Source: Desulfobacteraceae bacterium (lineage in GTDB: Bacteria > Desulfobacterota > Desulfobacteria > Desulfobacterales > ETH-SRB1). Taken from it: a DNA stretch of 34,529 nucleotides. The stretch lies in assembly GCA_013792055.1 (NCBI GenBank), contig VMSQ01000273.1, forward strand, positions 1-34,529, read 5' to 3'. Both the position numbers and the translations under genes were made by a program. Numbering within the stretch: position 1 is the first letter of the stretch; every line of letters starts with the position of its first letter. This document shows positions 7,529-17,490 of this stretch, piece after piece. The notes under the pieces were generated by a model that had not been told where the DNA came from, made no database searches, and worked only from the letters and a program-made list of their open reading frames with translations.

Positions 7529-10500
7529 ATGATTCAAATCTTCAACAATAAGACTGACAAAGTCGGTGATGATTTTAAAAAGGGTATCAACAGAGAAAGC
7601 AAACTTCAGGTTGCTGCCAGTATATTTTCTATATACGGTTTTGAATCGCTAAAAAATGAGCTGAAAAAGATTGATAAGCTGAGGTTTATCTTTACCGACC
7701 CGACTTTTATTGAACTCGACAAAAACAAAAGAGAACAAAAGCAGTTTCAAATACATGCCAATTTCAGGCAAAAGGCTATAAGCGGATCTGAGTTTGAAAT
7801 AAACCTGAAAAATGAGCTTAAAGGTAAAGCGATTGCGAAAGAGTGCAAAAAATGGATTGAACAGAAAGTGGAATTCAAAACAAATATCGACAATAAATAC
7901 ATACAGCCGCATATTTCACTCGTAAACAATGATAACAGCTATGTGTACATGGGCATCAATGAATTCAGCAGTGCCGGGTTTGGATATGAGAAGGACAACT
8001 CGATACTGCATCAGATTATAAAAACCGATGACTATGAGACAACCAGGCGATACTTGCAGAATTTTGAAGATATTTGGAATGACGAGAAAACATTAAAAAA
8101 TGTAACGAACGAAGTTGTTGGGTACATTGCTGATCTCTATAAAGAAAACCCGCCGGAGTTTATCTATTATCTCACTCTCTACAATATTTTCGATGAATTC
8201 CTTGAAGATATTTCAGAAGATGAACTGGCGAACGAAAAAACGGGATTTAAAAAATCGATAATCTGGAACAAGCTCTATGACTTTCAGCGTGATGCTGTTC
8301 TGGGCATTATCAATAAATTGGAGCGGCATAACGGCTGTATACTTGCTGACAGTGTCGGACTTGGCAAAACATTCACGGCTTTGGGCGTCATAAAATATTA
8401 TCAGGAAAGAAACCGCACGGTACTTGTACTCTGTCCCAAAAAATTGGAAGATAACTGGCAGACTTTTTTAAACAACTATGAAGACAACCCACTGGTCAAA
8501 GACCGTTTAAATTATGATGTCTTATTTCATACAGACTTATCAAGAGAAAAAGGTATATCTAATGGAATAGATTTATCACGAATAAACTGGGGCAATTATG
8601 ATCTGGTGGTCATTGATGAATCGCATAATTTCAGAAACAACGACCCCCGCAAAGATAGAGTGACCCGCTACCAAAAGCTGCTTAACGATGTCATGAAGGC
8701 TGGTGTTAAAACAAAACTCCTCATGCTTTCAGCAACACCTGTCAATAACAGATTTACGGATTTTAAAAACCAGATTGCTTTGGCATGGGAAGGAGAAACC
8801 GGCAAGACAGATGGAAAACTGGGTACTGAAAAATCAGTTGAAAACATTTTATCCAATGCTCAGAAAATCTTTAATGACTGGACTAAACTGCCGATAGAAG
8901 AACGAAGCAGCCAGACGCTGCTTGCCAGCCTCAATACGAATTTTGATTTTTTTAAACTGCTTGATAGCGTTACCATTGCCAGAAGCAGAAAACATATCGA
9001 AAAATATTATGACATCAATAAAATCGGCAAGTTCCCTAATCGGTTAAAACCCATTACACACCATGCGGATATTACTGATCTTGCAGGTTTTATTGAGATG
9101 TCGGAACTCTATAAGGAACTCTCAAGGCTGAACCTGGCCATCTATTCGCCTACAGAATATATTCTGGACAGTAAACGAAGCTTTTATAGCGAGTTATACG
9201 ACACCAACATCAGTGAAAAAGTAAGCTTTAAACAGTCACACCGGGAAAAAAGCCTGCAAACCCTTATGCGGGTAAACTTGCTTAAGAGGCTGGAAAGTTC
9301 TGTCGATTCATTCAGAATCACCCTGAGTAAATTTATAAAAGAGAATGAAATCACCATAGGAAAAATTGAGGCTTTTGAAAAGACAGGCACTCAAGGATTT
9401 GCCGAATCAACCCAACTGAATGATATTAACTTAGACGCAGAAAGTGATGACTGGCTGAGTGATGAAATGAGTGTTGGCGGCAAAGTTAAGGTAAACCTTG
9501 TCGATATGAACACATCCGGCTGGAAACAGGATTTGCAGGCAGATATACTTATTGCAAAGTCCATATTTAAAGAAATGGCAAAAGTTACGCCGGAACACGA
9601 CACAAAGCTACGGGATTTAAAGAAATTCATTAAAAAGAAAATAGAAGCTCCTATAAATCCGGGGAACCGCAAAATTCTAATTTTCAGTGCTTTTGCAGAT
9701 ACGGTGAATTATCTCTATCAGAACCTTGCCGACTATAATAAACAAGTGCACAACTTGGCAACCGCAAAGATAACCGGTTCCGATAACAACCAGAATACAC
9801 TAAAAATCGACAACCGTTTTAACAACCTTCTTATAAACTTTTCACCCCGATCAAAAGAACGCAGAAAAAAGGATGCCCCTGAAATCGATATTCTGATTGC
9901 AACAGACTGTATATCAGAGGGTCAAAACCTGCAGGATTGCGATACGCTCATTAATTATGATATTCACTGGAATCCGGTCCGCATTATCCAGCGGTTTGGC
10001 CGAATAGACAGAATCGGGTCGATAAATAAAGATATTCAGCTCATTAACTTCTGGCCGCAGCTTTCTCTTGATGACTATATCAATTTGAAAAACCGGGTCG
10101 AAAGCAAAATGTTTATGGTGGATGCCACTGCTTCCGGCGAAGATAATGTGCTCACCAATAAATCATCAGACCTGGTTTTCAGAAAAAAACAGCTTGAAAA
10201 GCTGCAGGAAGAAGTGGTGGATATAGAAGATATGGGTTCAGGAGTATCCATAACAGATCTTGGCTTAAATGATTTCCGAATGGACCTGGTGAATTATATC
10301 AAAGAGCATGGCAGTCTTGAGAGTGTTGCAAACGGCATGCAGACGGTATGCAAAAAGGATACTGAACGGGGCATTGAAGAAGGCGTTGTTTTTGTTTTAA
10401 AGAATATTAATAATGAAGTCAATATCGACAAAACCAACCCATTGCATCCATTTTATCTGGTATATATAAAAACAGATGGTTCAATTCTCTCCAACCATTT

Positions 10501-10777
10501 GAATGTTAAAAACACCCTGGATATCCTGCGCACTTTGTGCAAGGGAAAAAGTGAACCGATAAAAGAAGTGTATGATCTTTTTAATGATGAAACCAATGAC
10601 GGCAAAAATATGTCGAAGTATTCCGGTTTACTCAATAAGTCCATAGAAGCGGTGCTCAATGTCAAAGATGAAAGCGATGTTGACAGTCTTTTTACAGCAG
10701 GCGGTACCACTGCCCTGATGAATAATATTAAAGGTCTGGAAGATTTTGAGCTCTTAACCTTTGTGGTGGTGAAATAA
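7529..10777 (+). CDS. SNF2/DEAD-like superfamily 2 helicase with N-terminal degenerate PLD-like region
   Basis: 1082 aa; ILADSVGLGKTFTALGVI (motif I), VVIDESHNFRN (motif II), LLMLSATPVNN (motif III), IDILIATDCISEGQNLQDCDTLINYDIHWNPVRIIQRFGRIDRIGS (motifs V/VI). Confidence 0.92.
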   Translation: MIQIFNNKTDKVGDDFKKGINRESKLQVAASIFSIYGFESLKNELKKIDKLRFIFTDPTFIELDKNKREQKQFQIHANFRQKAISGSEFEINLKNELKGKAIAKECKKWIEQKVEFKTNIDNKYIQPHISLVNNDNSYVYMGINEFSSAGFGYEKDNSILHQIIKTDDYETTRRYLQNFEDIWNDEKTLKNVTNEVVGYIADLYKENPPEFIYYLTLYNIFDEFLEDISEDELANEKTGFKKSIIWNKLYDFQRDAVLGIINKLERHNGCILADSVGLGKTFTALGVIKYYQERNRTVLVLCPKKLEDNWQTFLNNYEDNPLVKDRLNYDVLFHTDLSREKGISNGIDLSRINWGNYDLVVIDESHNFRNNDPRKDRVTRYQKLLNDVMKAGVKTKLLMLSATPVNNRFTDFKNQIALAWEGETGKTDGKLGTEKSVENILSNAQKIFNDWTKLPIEERSSQTLLASLNTNFDFFKLLDSVTIARSRKHIEKYYDINKIGKFPNRLKPITHHADITDLAGFIEMSELYKELSRLNLAIYSPTEYILDSKRSFYSELYDTNISEKVSFKQSHREKSLQTLMRVNLLKRLESSVDSFRITLSKFIKENEITIGKIEAFEKTGTQGFAESTQLNDINLDAESDDWLSDEMSVGGKVKVNLVDMNTSGWKQDLQADILIAKSIFKEMAKVTPEHDTKLRDLKKFIKKKIEAPINPGNRKILIFSAFADTVNYLYQNLADYNKQVHNLATAKITGSDNNQNTLKIDNRFNNLLINFSPRSKERRKKDAPEIDILIATDCISEGQNLQDCDTLINYDIHWNPVRIIQRFGRIDRIGSINKDIQLINFWPQLSLDDYINLKNRVESKMFMVDATASGEDNVLTNKSSDLVFRKKQLEKLQEEVVDIEDMGSGVSITDLGLNDFRMDLVNYIKEHGSLESVANGMQTVCKKDTERGIEEGVVFVLKNINNEVNIDKTNPLHPFYLVYIKTDGSILSNHLNVKNTLDILRTLCKGKSEPIKEVYDLFNDETNDGKNMSKYSGLLNKSIEAVLNVKDESDVDSLFTAGGTTALMNNIKGLEDFELLTFVVVK

Positions 10778-10807
10778 TTATGAATTATGAATTATGAATT
10801 ATGAATT
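10777..10807. repeat. Heptanucleotide tandem repeat (ATTATGA)x4 + ATT
   Basis: Four perfect ATTATGA copies 10777-10804 overlapping the start codon of the next gene. Confidence 0.95.
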
Positions 10808-11435
10808 GAAATTACCGCGAGAGGCTTTTGTAAACAAGTTTATTGCAAAAACCAAGTTTTACGAAAAGGCAACGCTCAGTTCAAAGCTTCAAAAAGAATT
10901 TGTCGATAAAATACAGAAAATCACCTGGAAGTATAAACTTGCTGAAAGCACTGTCGGCATTACCAAAACAGCTACAGTTACAGAGATACAGATATTTGAA
11001 ATTGAGTTGAAAGAACAGATAATCCCTAAGAAAGTTCTGCAGGTTATTGATAAAACCATACCTTACCAGATTTTATATTGCTTTGTTTTTAATAAGAGCG
11101 TGGCGTATGGAATAACATTGAAAGAAAATACCAGTGTTGAAAGCTACTATTTTTCAAACTGGAATGAAGATATGCTTTTTGATTTTACTGGTATTGATCT
11201 GGAAAGGGTCTATCAGAAATTGGTGAAAGCCTTTATCCGGAACAAAGCGAAAACGAAAAGCAGTTTTCAAGAGATTGTTGATGTTGATAATAAAATAAAA
11301 GCATTGGAAGCTGAAATAGCCAGGTTGGAGAGTAAAATTTCGCAGGAAAAGCAGTTTAACCGCAAAGTTGAGATAAATAAGGTTTTGCTGGAACGAAAAA
11401 AAGAGCTGGATATTATTTTGAATCACAAATTATGA
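10794..11435 (+). CDS. DUF4391-like protein
   Basis: 213 aa, MNYELKLPREAFVNKFIAKTKFYEKATLSSKLQKEFVDKIQKITWKYKLAESTVGI...; C-terminal coiled coil KALEAEIARLESKISQEKQFNRKVEINKVLLERKKEL. Position next to helicase/mod/res fits DUF4391. Confidence 0.75.
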   Translation: MNYELKLPREAFVNKFIAKTKFYEKATLSSKLQKEFVDKIQKITWKYKLAESTVGITKTATVTEIQIFEIELKEQIIPKKVLQVIDKTIPYQILYCFVFNKSVAYGITLKENTSVESYYFSNWNEDMLFDFTGIDLERVYQKLVKAFIRNKAKTKSSFQEIVDVDNKIKALEAEIARLESKISQEKQFNRKVEINKVLLERKKELDIILNHKL

Positions 11436-11499
11436 AAAACTTAGAACATTTTCCCAACGCCGGGAAAACGATTGATTCAAGCATTTTGGAGAGAATATA

Positions 11500-12344
11500 A
11501 TGGAAAGCCATAAAATAGCCTTATTTCAGAAAAAAGAGATTCGTAAAATCATTTATGAAAATGAATGGTGGTTCGTTATAAATGATGTCATTGCAGCCCT
11601 TACCGATTCAAAAGATCCTGCGCAATATTTTAAGCGGATGAAATCAAGGGACACTGAGTTAAAAAACCTCACCGAACAAGGGGGGGTACAACTTGTACCA
11701 CCCCTTATGTTGGAAGTAGAATCAGCGGGCGGTAAACAAAAAATGTATTGCTGGCATACGGAAGGCATTTTCAGGCTTATCCAGTCTGTTCCATCTGCAA
11801 AAGCAGAACCTTTTAAAAGATGGCTCGCTAAAGTTGGCTATGAACGGGTGCAGGAGATTGAAAATCCTGAGTTGGCCACTAAAAGAACCCGTGCTCTTTA
11901 TATTGCAAAAGGATACAGTGAGGACTGGATTGAAAAACGAATGCGGGGAATTTCAATTCGTGAAGAGTTAACTGATGAATGGAAAAACCGTGGTGCAAAA
12001 GACCAAATCGAATATGCGATTTTAACGGCAGAGATCAGCAAAGCGACATTTGGAATGACCCCGGGTGAATATAAAGAATTTAAAAATCTGAAAAGAGAAA
12101 ACTTCGAGATCACATGACAGACCTTGAACTTATTTTTTCTATGCTTGGTGAAAGAGCAACAACAGAAATAACACAGGTTAATAATACTCATGGGTTTAAT
12201 AGTCTTAAAAATGATGCCAGTGAAGGCGGCAAAATTGCGGGAGATGCAAAACAGGCATTGGAAAAGAAAACAGGAAAATCTGTAAGTACCAATGAGAATT
12301 ATTTAGATGCACCAGAAATAAAGAAAAGGCTAAAGGAGAAGTGA
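11500..12344 (+). pseudogene. Bro-N / phage antirepressor-like protein, split by an apparent single-nucleotide frameshift
   Basis: ORFs 11500-12117 (Bro-N: EIRKIIYENEWWFVINDVIAALTDSKDPAQYFKRMKSRD...) and 12114-12344 (MTDLELIFSMLGERATTEITQ...). Frame 1 reads LKRENFEIT*; one extra nucleotide would give LKREN-LRDHMTDLELIF, the usual continuous sequence in this family. The two ORFs overlap at ATGA (12114-12117). Confidence 0.7.
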
Positions 12345-12348
12345 AATA

Positions 12349-14295
12349 ATGGACAAACTGAAAATGCAGACACCGGACTTGACCGATAAAAATATAGAAC
12401 AGATTGCCGCATTATTTCCCAATGTAATTACCGAAACAAAAGATGAGAAAGGCAATCTTAGGAAAGCTGTTGATTTTGACCTGCTCAAACAGGCGTTATC
12501 CAAAAATCTTGTTGAAGCCGATGACGAACGCTACCGACTGGACTGGCCCGGGAAAAAGGCATCACTTCTAAAAGCCAATACGCCCATTACCAAAACCCTG
12601 AGACCGTGCCGTGAAGAATCGGTGAATTTTGATACCACCGAAAATTTGTATATCGAAGGGGATAATTTTGAAGTGCTGAAGATTTTGCAGGAGAGTTATC
12701 TCGGTAAAGTGAAGATGATTGACATTGACCCGCCCTATAATACGGGCAATGATTTTATCTATAAAGATGACTTTAAAAAGGGCAAAGAAGAGTATGAAGA
12801 AGAACTGGGTGTTGAGGATGAAGACGGCGGAAAGTTATTCAGGAATACCGACAGCAACGGCAGGTTTCATTCCGATTGGTTGAGTATGATGTATGAGAGA
12901 CTGGTGGTTGCGAGGGATTTGCTGAGGGATGATGGGGTTATTTTTATCAGTATTGATGATAATGAAGTACATAATTTGAGGAAGATTTGCGATGAGATTT
13001 TTGGGGAGGGAAATTTCATTGCACAACTTATCAGAAAAACGATAGAAGGGGGTAAACAAGATTCTGGAAGTGTTCAATCTAATCAAGAGTATTGTTTGGT
13101 CTATCACGGAAAAGACCAGTCGGGCACAAACCGTAAGTTAATTACTGATTTTGGACATTACACAAAAGAAGATAAGTTTATTCATGAGAGGGGTAAATAT
13201 TATCTAAAGCCGCTTGAAAACGGTGGGTTGGGATATGTCCCGAGTCTCGACTACCCAATAATCGGACCTGATGGTATCGAAATATTCCCAGGAGGCTCTC
13301 ATGGTGATAATGGGTATCGTTGGGTGTGGGGAAAAGAGAGGTATGGAAAAGCTGTATCCCTTGACTTGATCGCATTTATAGAAGCGCGTGATGGTGTCGG
13401 ATATAAAGTGTACTACAAAATATATCAATATTTCAATTCAGATGGAGATGTTGTTGAAAGAAGCTCGCCGTTTGGAACGCTATATCTGGAAGGGTACACT
13501 AATAGGCAAGCGGTCTTAGAGCTTAAAAAAATATTTGATGACAAAAGACTTCTTGACTATCCGAAGCCCACATCATTTTTAAGAGAGTGTATTTCTATGG
13601 GCTGCCACAAAGATTCTATTATCATGGACTTCTTTTCCGGCTCCGCCACCACCGCCCACGCTGTCATGCAGCAAAACGCTGAAGACGGCGGTAACCGCAA
13701 ATTCATCATGGTGCAACTTCCCGAAAAAACCGACGAAAAAAGCGAAGCCTACAAAGCTGGCTACAAAACCATCGCAGAAATCGGCAAAGAACGCATCCGC
13801 CGTGCAGGGAAGAAAATACTCTCTGAACTCGAAGCTAAAAATCGGCAGTTAAAACTCGGAGAAGAACCTGTTGATGCCAGTAAGCTCGATATCGGCTTCC
13901 GTGTTTACAAAACCGACTCCACCAACATGAAAGATGTATTTTATCACCCGAGTAAGTTAAAACAAATGACTCTTGGTGATTTATTGAGCAACATCAAAGA
14001 AGACCGCACCCCCGAAGACCTTTTGACGCAAGTTATTCTCGATCTCGGCCTTGAACTCACCTTGCCCATTGAAATAAAGAAGATACTCGGCAACACAGTT
14101 TTTATCGTCCAAACCAATGCCCTTGTCGCTTGCTTTGATAAGAACATTGACTTCAAAATTGTCGATACCATAGCAGACCTGAAACCTTTTAAAGTAGTCT
14201 TTAAAGATGCCAGCTTCAAAGACGATAAAGACCGCATCAATGTGGAAGAACGTTTTAAAAGGCTGTCGCCGGAAACGAAAGTAATGGTGATTTAA
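12349..14295 (+). CDS. mod: Type III restriction-modification DNA methyltransferase (Mod), beta-class N6-adenine
   Basis: 648 aa; ENLYIEGDNFEVLKILQESYLGKVKMIDIDPPYNTGNDFIY (DPPY) followed later by IIMDFFSGSATTAHAVMQQNAEDGGNRKFIMVQLPE (SAM-binding FSGSA). Confidence 0.93.
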   Translation: MDKLKMQTPDLTDKNIEQIAALFPNVITETKDEKGNLRKAVDFDLLKQALSKNLVEADDERYRLDWPGKKASLLKANTPITKTLRPCREESVNFDTTENLYIEGDNFEVLKILQESYLGKVKMIDIDPPYNTGNDFIYKDDFKKGKEEYEEELGVEDEDGGKLFRNTDSNGRFHSDWLSMMYERLVVARDLLRDDGVIFISIDDNEVHNLRKICDEIFGEGNFIAQLIRKTIEGGKQDSGSVQSNQEYCLVYHGKDQSGTNRKLITDFGHYTKEDKFIHERGKYYLKPLENGGLGYVPSLDYPIIGPDGIEIFPGGSHGDNGYRWVWGKERYGKAVSLDLIAFIEARDGVGYKVYYKIYQYFNSDGDVVERSSPFGTLYLEGYTNRQAVLELKKIFDDKRLLDYPKPTSFLRECISMGCHKDSIIMDFFSGSATTAHAVMQQNAEDGGNRKFIMVQLPEKTDEKSEAYKAGYKTIAEIGKERIRRAGKKILSELEAKNRQLKLGEEPVDASKLDIGFRVYKTDSTNMKDVFYHPSKLKQMTLGDLLSNIKEDRTPEDLLTQVILDLGLELTLPIEIKKILGNTVFIVQTNALVACFDKNIDFKIVDTIADLKPFKVVFKDASFKDDKDRINVEERFKRLSPETKVMVI

Positions 14296-14297
14296 TT

Positions 14298-17200
14298 ATG
14301 AAGCTGATATTCAAACAGCAACCCTACCAGACCGATGCCACCATGGCCGCTGTCCGTTGTTTCGAAGGACAAGGCAAGGGATTTAGAAAAGAAGTTATTG
14401 GCAGGACAGAACTTTTTAAGGAAGAGATTTTTTCCAACAAAAAGCTGGAAATTACCGATACTGATATTTTAAAGAATGTCCAAGCCTTGCAAAAAGAACA
14501 AGGATTAAAAACAATCAGCCGTTTGGACGGGTTGAATTTTACCATTGAGATGGAAACCGGAACAGGAAAAACCTATGTCTATACCAAAACAATGTATGAA
14601 TTCAGCAAGCATTACGGCTGGAACAAGTTTATTATCATGGTGCCTTCCGTGGCTATCCGTGAAGGCGTGCACAAATCCCTTGAAAATACTGCGGAGCATT
14701 TTCAGGAAATATACGGTAAAAAAATCCGGTTTTCGATTTACAACACCAACAATAAATCCAATTTAATAAACATTAAAAGCTTTGCGGACACTTCCAATAT
14801 CGAAGTTATCATTATGAACTATCAGGCGTTTAATGTAAAAGAACCAGATCAAGATATTAAATCAATAAGATCTGAGGTTGCACGAAAAATTTATCAAAAA
14901 CTTGACTCTCTGCAAAGTGAACGACCAATAGATATCATTAAGAGAGCCCGCCCGATTTTAATCATTGACGAACCGCAACGCTTCGGCGAAAAGGCTGAAA
15001 AGATATTTACCAACAAGGTATTTAATCAGCTTTTTACATTGCGATATTCGGCTACGCACAAAAAAGAATTCAATAAAATCTACCGCCTTGATGCCATTGA
15101 TGCCTATAACCAGAAGCTGGTTAAAAAAATAAGTGTAAAAGGGATTGAAGTCGTTGGTAACTCCGGTACTAACAGTTATCTCTTTCTCGATAGAATACAG
15201 ATTAGTACCAGCAAGTACCCCGTTGCCTATTTGGAGCTTGAGGTCAAACAGATCAACGGCATTCAGAAAAAAATCAGACAAGTAAAAGAAAAGGATGATT
15301 TGTTTGTTCTCTCAAACGAACTCAAACAGTATAAAGGCTTTATTGTAAAAGAGATTAACGGATTAACCAACAGAGTTTCCTTTACTAATGGCGTCAAATT
15401 AACAGTCGGGCAAACAACCGGAGATGTGGATGAAGAACATGTCCGCCGAATACAGATTCGGGAGACCGTAAAATCCCACATTGAAAAAGAGCGGATGATG
15501 TTTACAAAAGGTATAAAGGTTTTATCCCTCTTTTTTATTGATGAGGTGGCAAAATACCGGCTGTATGACAATAACAATAATCAGCAGAAAGGCGACTACG
15601 CAAAAGTATTTGAAGAGGAGTATAAGCGGGCAATCAGCCAGTTAAATTTGTTTGAAACAGATTACAATGACTATTTGCACCGATTTGCAGTGGAAGAGAT
15701 TCACAAAGGTTATTTCTCAATTGATAAAAAAGGGAAATTTGTCAATTCAAAAGAAAATAAAAATGAGGGCGGCATCAGTAATGATGTAAGTGCGTATGAT
15801 CTTATTATGAAAAATAAAGAAACGCTTTTAAGCCTGAGCGAACCAACCCGCTTTATTTTTTCTCATTCTGCACTGCGGGAAGGCTGGGACAATCCCAATG
15901 TGTTCCAGATATGCACTTTGAAACACAGTCAGTCAGAAATCAGCAAAAGACAGGAAATAGGACGAGGTTTGCGTATTTGTGTAAATTCCAATGGTGACCG
16001 CATGGACACTTCTGTTCTGGAAAGTGACTTTTTTGATATAAACAAATTAACTGTGGTTGCCAGCGAATCCTATGATTCTTTTGCTAAGGCTCTTCAGAAT
16101 GAAATTGTAGCGTCACTATCCGAAAGACCGGTCAATCTTACAATTGATGTATTGAATAACCGTGTTTTAAAAAATGAAAAGGGCGAGAAGTTCACCTTTG
16201 ATAATCAGAGTTCAATGGATTTGATCTTTGATATGAAAACTAAAGGATATATTGATAATAATTACCAGATTACAGATGTCTTAATCAAAGCCATAGAAAG
16301 CAAAACATACGAAGTTCCCGAAAAATTAAAGGGGTTTGAAGGCTGTGTCGCAGAACTGATGCAGAATATCTACACAACAGCAAATTTTACAGCCGCTGAA
16401 GATGAAAGCGCCAATAACATTGATGAACCTGTTTTAAAGCCGAATGATAATTTTGATAGAAAAGAGTTTCAGGATTTATGGAAAAAAATTAAAGTAAAGA
16501 CCGTGTATGAAGTAGATTTTGCCAGTCAAGAACTTATAGTGAAATGTATAAAAGCAATTGATAACAATCTGACGGTAAAAAAGATTTTGATAAACATAAC
16601 TTCCGGCCAACAACAGGACAAAATTGATGAGGCGACACTTAAAGCCGGTGAAAGCATGAGAAAGGAGAAAAGCATAACAGAAAGGGCAGCGTCTCTTCTT
16701 GGTTCTTTGAAGTATGACTTAGTGGCTGAAATTGCGAAAGAGACAAACCTTACCAGAAAAACAATCGTTAAAATATTGAAGGATTTACGGCAGGATACTT
16801 TTCATAACTTCAGAGTTAATCCGGAGAGTTTCATACAGGGTGTCGCACGAATTATAAACAGTGAAAAAGCAGCGATGCTTATAAACAACATTGTTTATTC
16901 AAAAACAGATAAGACTTATGATGACAGCATTTTTACCATAAATAACTTCAAGGGCTCCCTTGCCAAGAACATTCTGGAAGTCAAAAAACATGTGCATGAT
17001 TATGTAAAAACTGATTCTGATATTGAGAGAAAATTCGCCTCTGATCTTGAATGTGAAGAAGTTCTCGTTTATGCAAAATTACCAAAAGGTCAAAAAGGTT
17101 TTCAAATACCAACTCCACTCGGCAATTATTCTCCTGACTGGGCAATAGTTTTTAATACCGACAAATTTAAGTATGTGTATTTCATTGCTGAAACTAAGGG

Positions 17201-17345
17201 AAGTATGGAAACGCTGCAGCTGAAAGAGATCGAACAGAAGAAAATCAGTTATGCCAAAAAACATTTTGATGCTTTGGGGCATGCGGATATTAAATATGAT
17301 GTTATTGATTCTTACCAGTCATTGAGAGATAAGATAATGAAGTAA
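14298..17345 (+). CDS. res: Type III restriction endonuclease Res subunit (DEAD-like helicase + PD-(D/E)xK nuclease)
   Basis: 1015 aa; FTIEMETGTGKTYVYTKTMYE (motif I), PILIIDEPQRFGE (motif II), RFIFSHSALREGWDNPNVFQICTL and RQEIGRGLRICV (V/VI), C-terminal SPDWAIVFN...YVYFIAETKGS nuclease motif. Confidence 0.93.
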   Translation: MKLIFKQQPYQTDATMAAVRCFEGQGKGFRKEVIGRTELFKEEIFSNKKLEITDTDILKNVQALQKEQGLKTISRLDGLNFTIEMETGTGKTYVYTKTMYEFSKHYGWNKFIIMVPSVAIREGVHKSLENTAEHFQEIYGKKIRFSIYNTNNKSNLINIKSFADTSNIEVIIMNYQAFNVKEPDQDIKSIRSEVARKIYQKLDSLQSERPIDIIKRARPILIIDEPQRFGEKAEKIFTNKVFNQLFTLRYSATHKKEFNKIYRLDAIDAYNQKLVKKISVKGIEVVGNSGTNSYLFLDRIQISTSKYPVAYLELEVKQINGIQKKIRQVKEKDDLFVLSNELKQYKGFIVKEINGLTNRVSFTNGVKLTVGQTTGDVDEEHVRRIQIRETVKSHIEKERMMFTKGIKVLSLFFIDEVAKYRLYDNNNNQQKGDYAKVFEEEYKRAISQLNLFETDYNDYLHRFAVEEIHKGYFSIDKKGKFVNSKENKNEGGISNDVSAYDLIMKNKETLLSLSEPTRFIFSHSALREGWDNPNVFQICTLKHSQSEISKRQEIGRGLRICVNSNGDRMDTSVLESDFFDINKLTVVASESYDSFAKALQNEIVASLSERPVNLTIDVLNNRVLKNEKGEKFTFDNQSSMDLIFDMKTKGYIDNNYQITDVLIKAIESKTYEVPEKLKGFEGCVAELMQNIYTTANFTAAEDESANNIDEPVLKPNDNFDRKEFQDLWKKIKVKTVYEVDFASQELIVKCIKAIDNNLTVKKILINITSGQQQDKIDEATLKAGESMRKEKSITERAASLLGSLKYDLVAEIAKETNLTRKTIVKILKDLRQDTFHNFRVNPESFIQGVARIINSEKAAMLINNIVYSKTDKTYDDSIFTINNFKGSLAKNILEVKKHVHDYVKTDSDIERKFASDLECEEVLVYAKLPKGQKGFQIPTPLGNYSPDWAIVFNTDKFKYVYFIAETKGSMETLQLKEIEQKKISYAKKHFDALGHADIKYDVIDSYQSLRDKIMK

Positions 17346-17490
17346 GAAATCAGCTTCCGCCGTTCTGACTCCGGATGAAAAATACGGGCAAGTTTGAAAA
17401 TGAATGAAATTAAAAACACATAATCGGGTAAGGGGGAGTTTCTCTCTTCCTCCCCACAACACATAGAAAGCGGCTTCGCACCGTGATAAA

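Noticed and set aside
17400-17462. GGGGAG...CTCCCC hairpin after res as a terminator
   Set aside because: Only a 6-bp stem and no following T-run.
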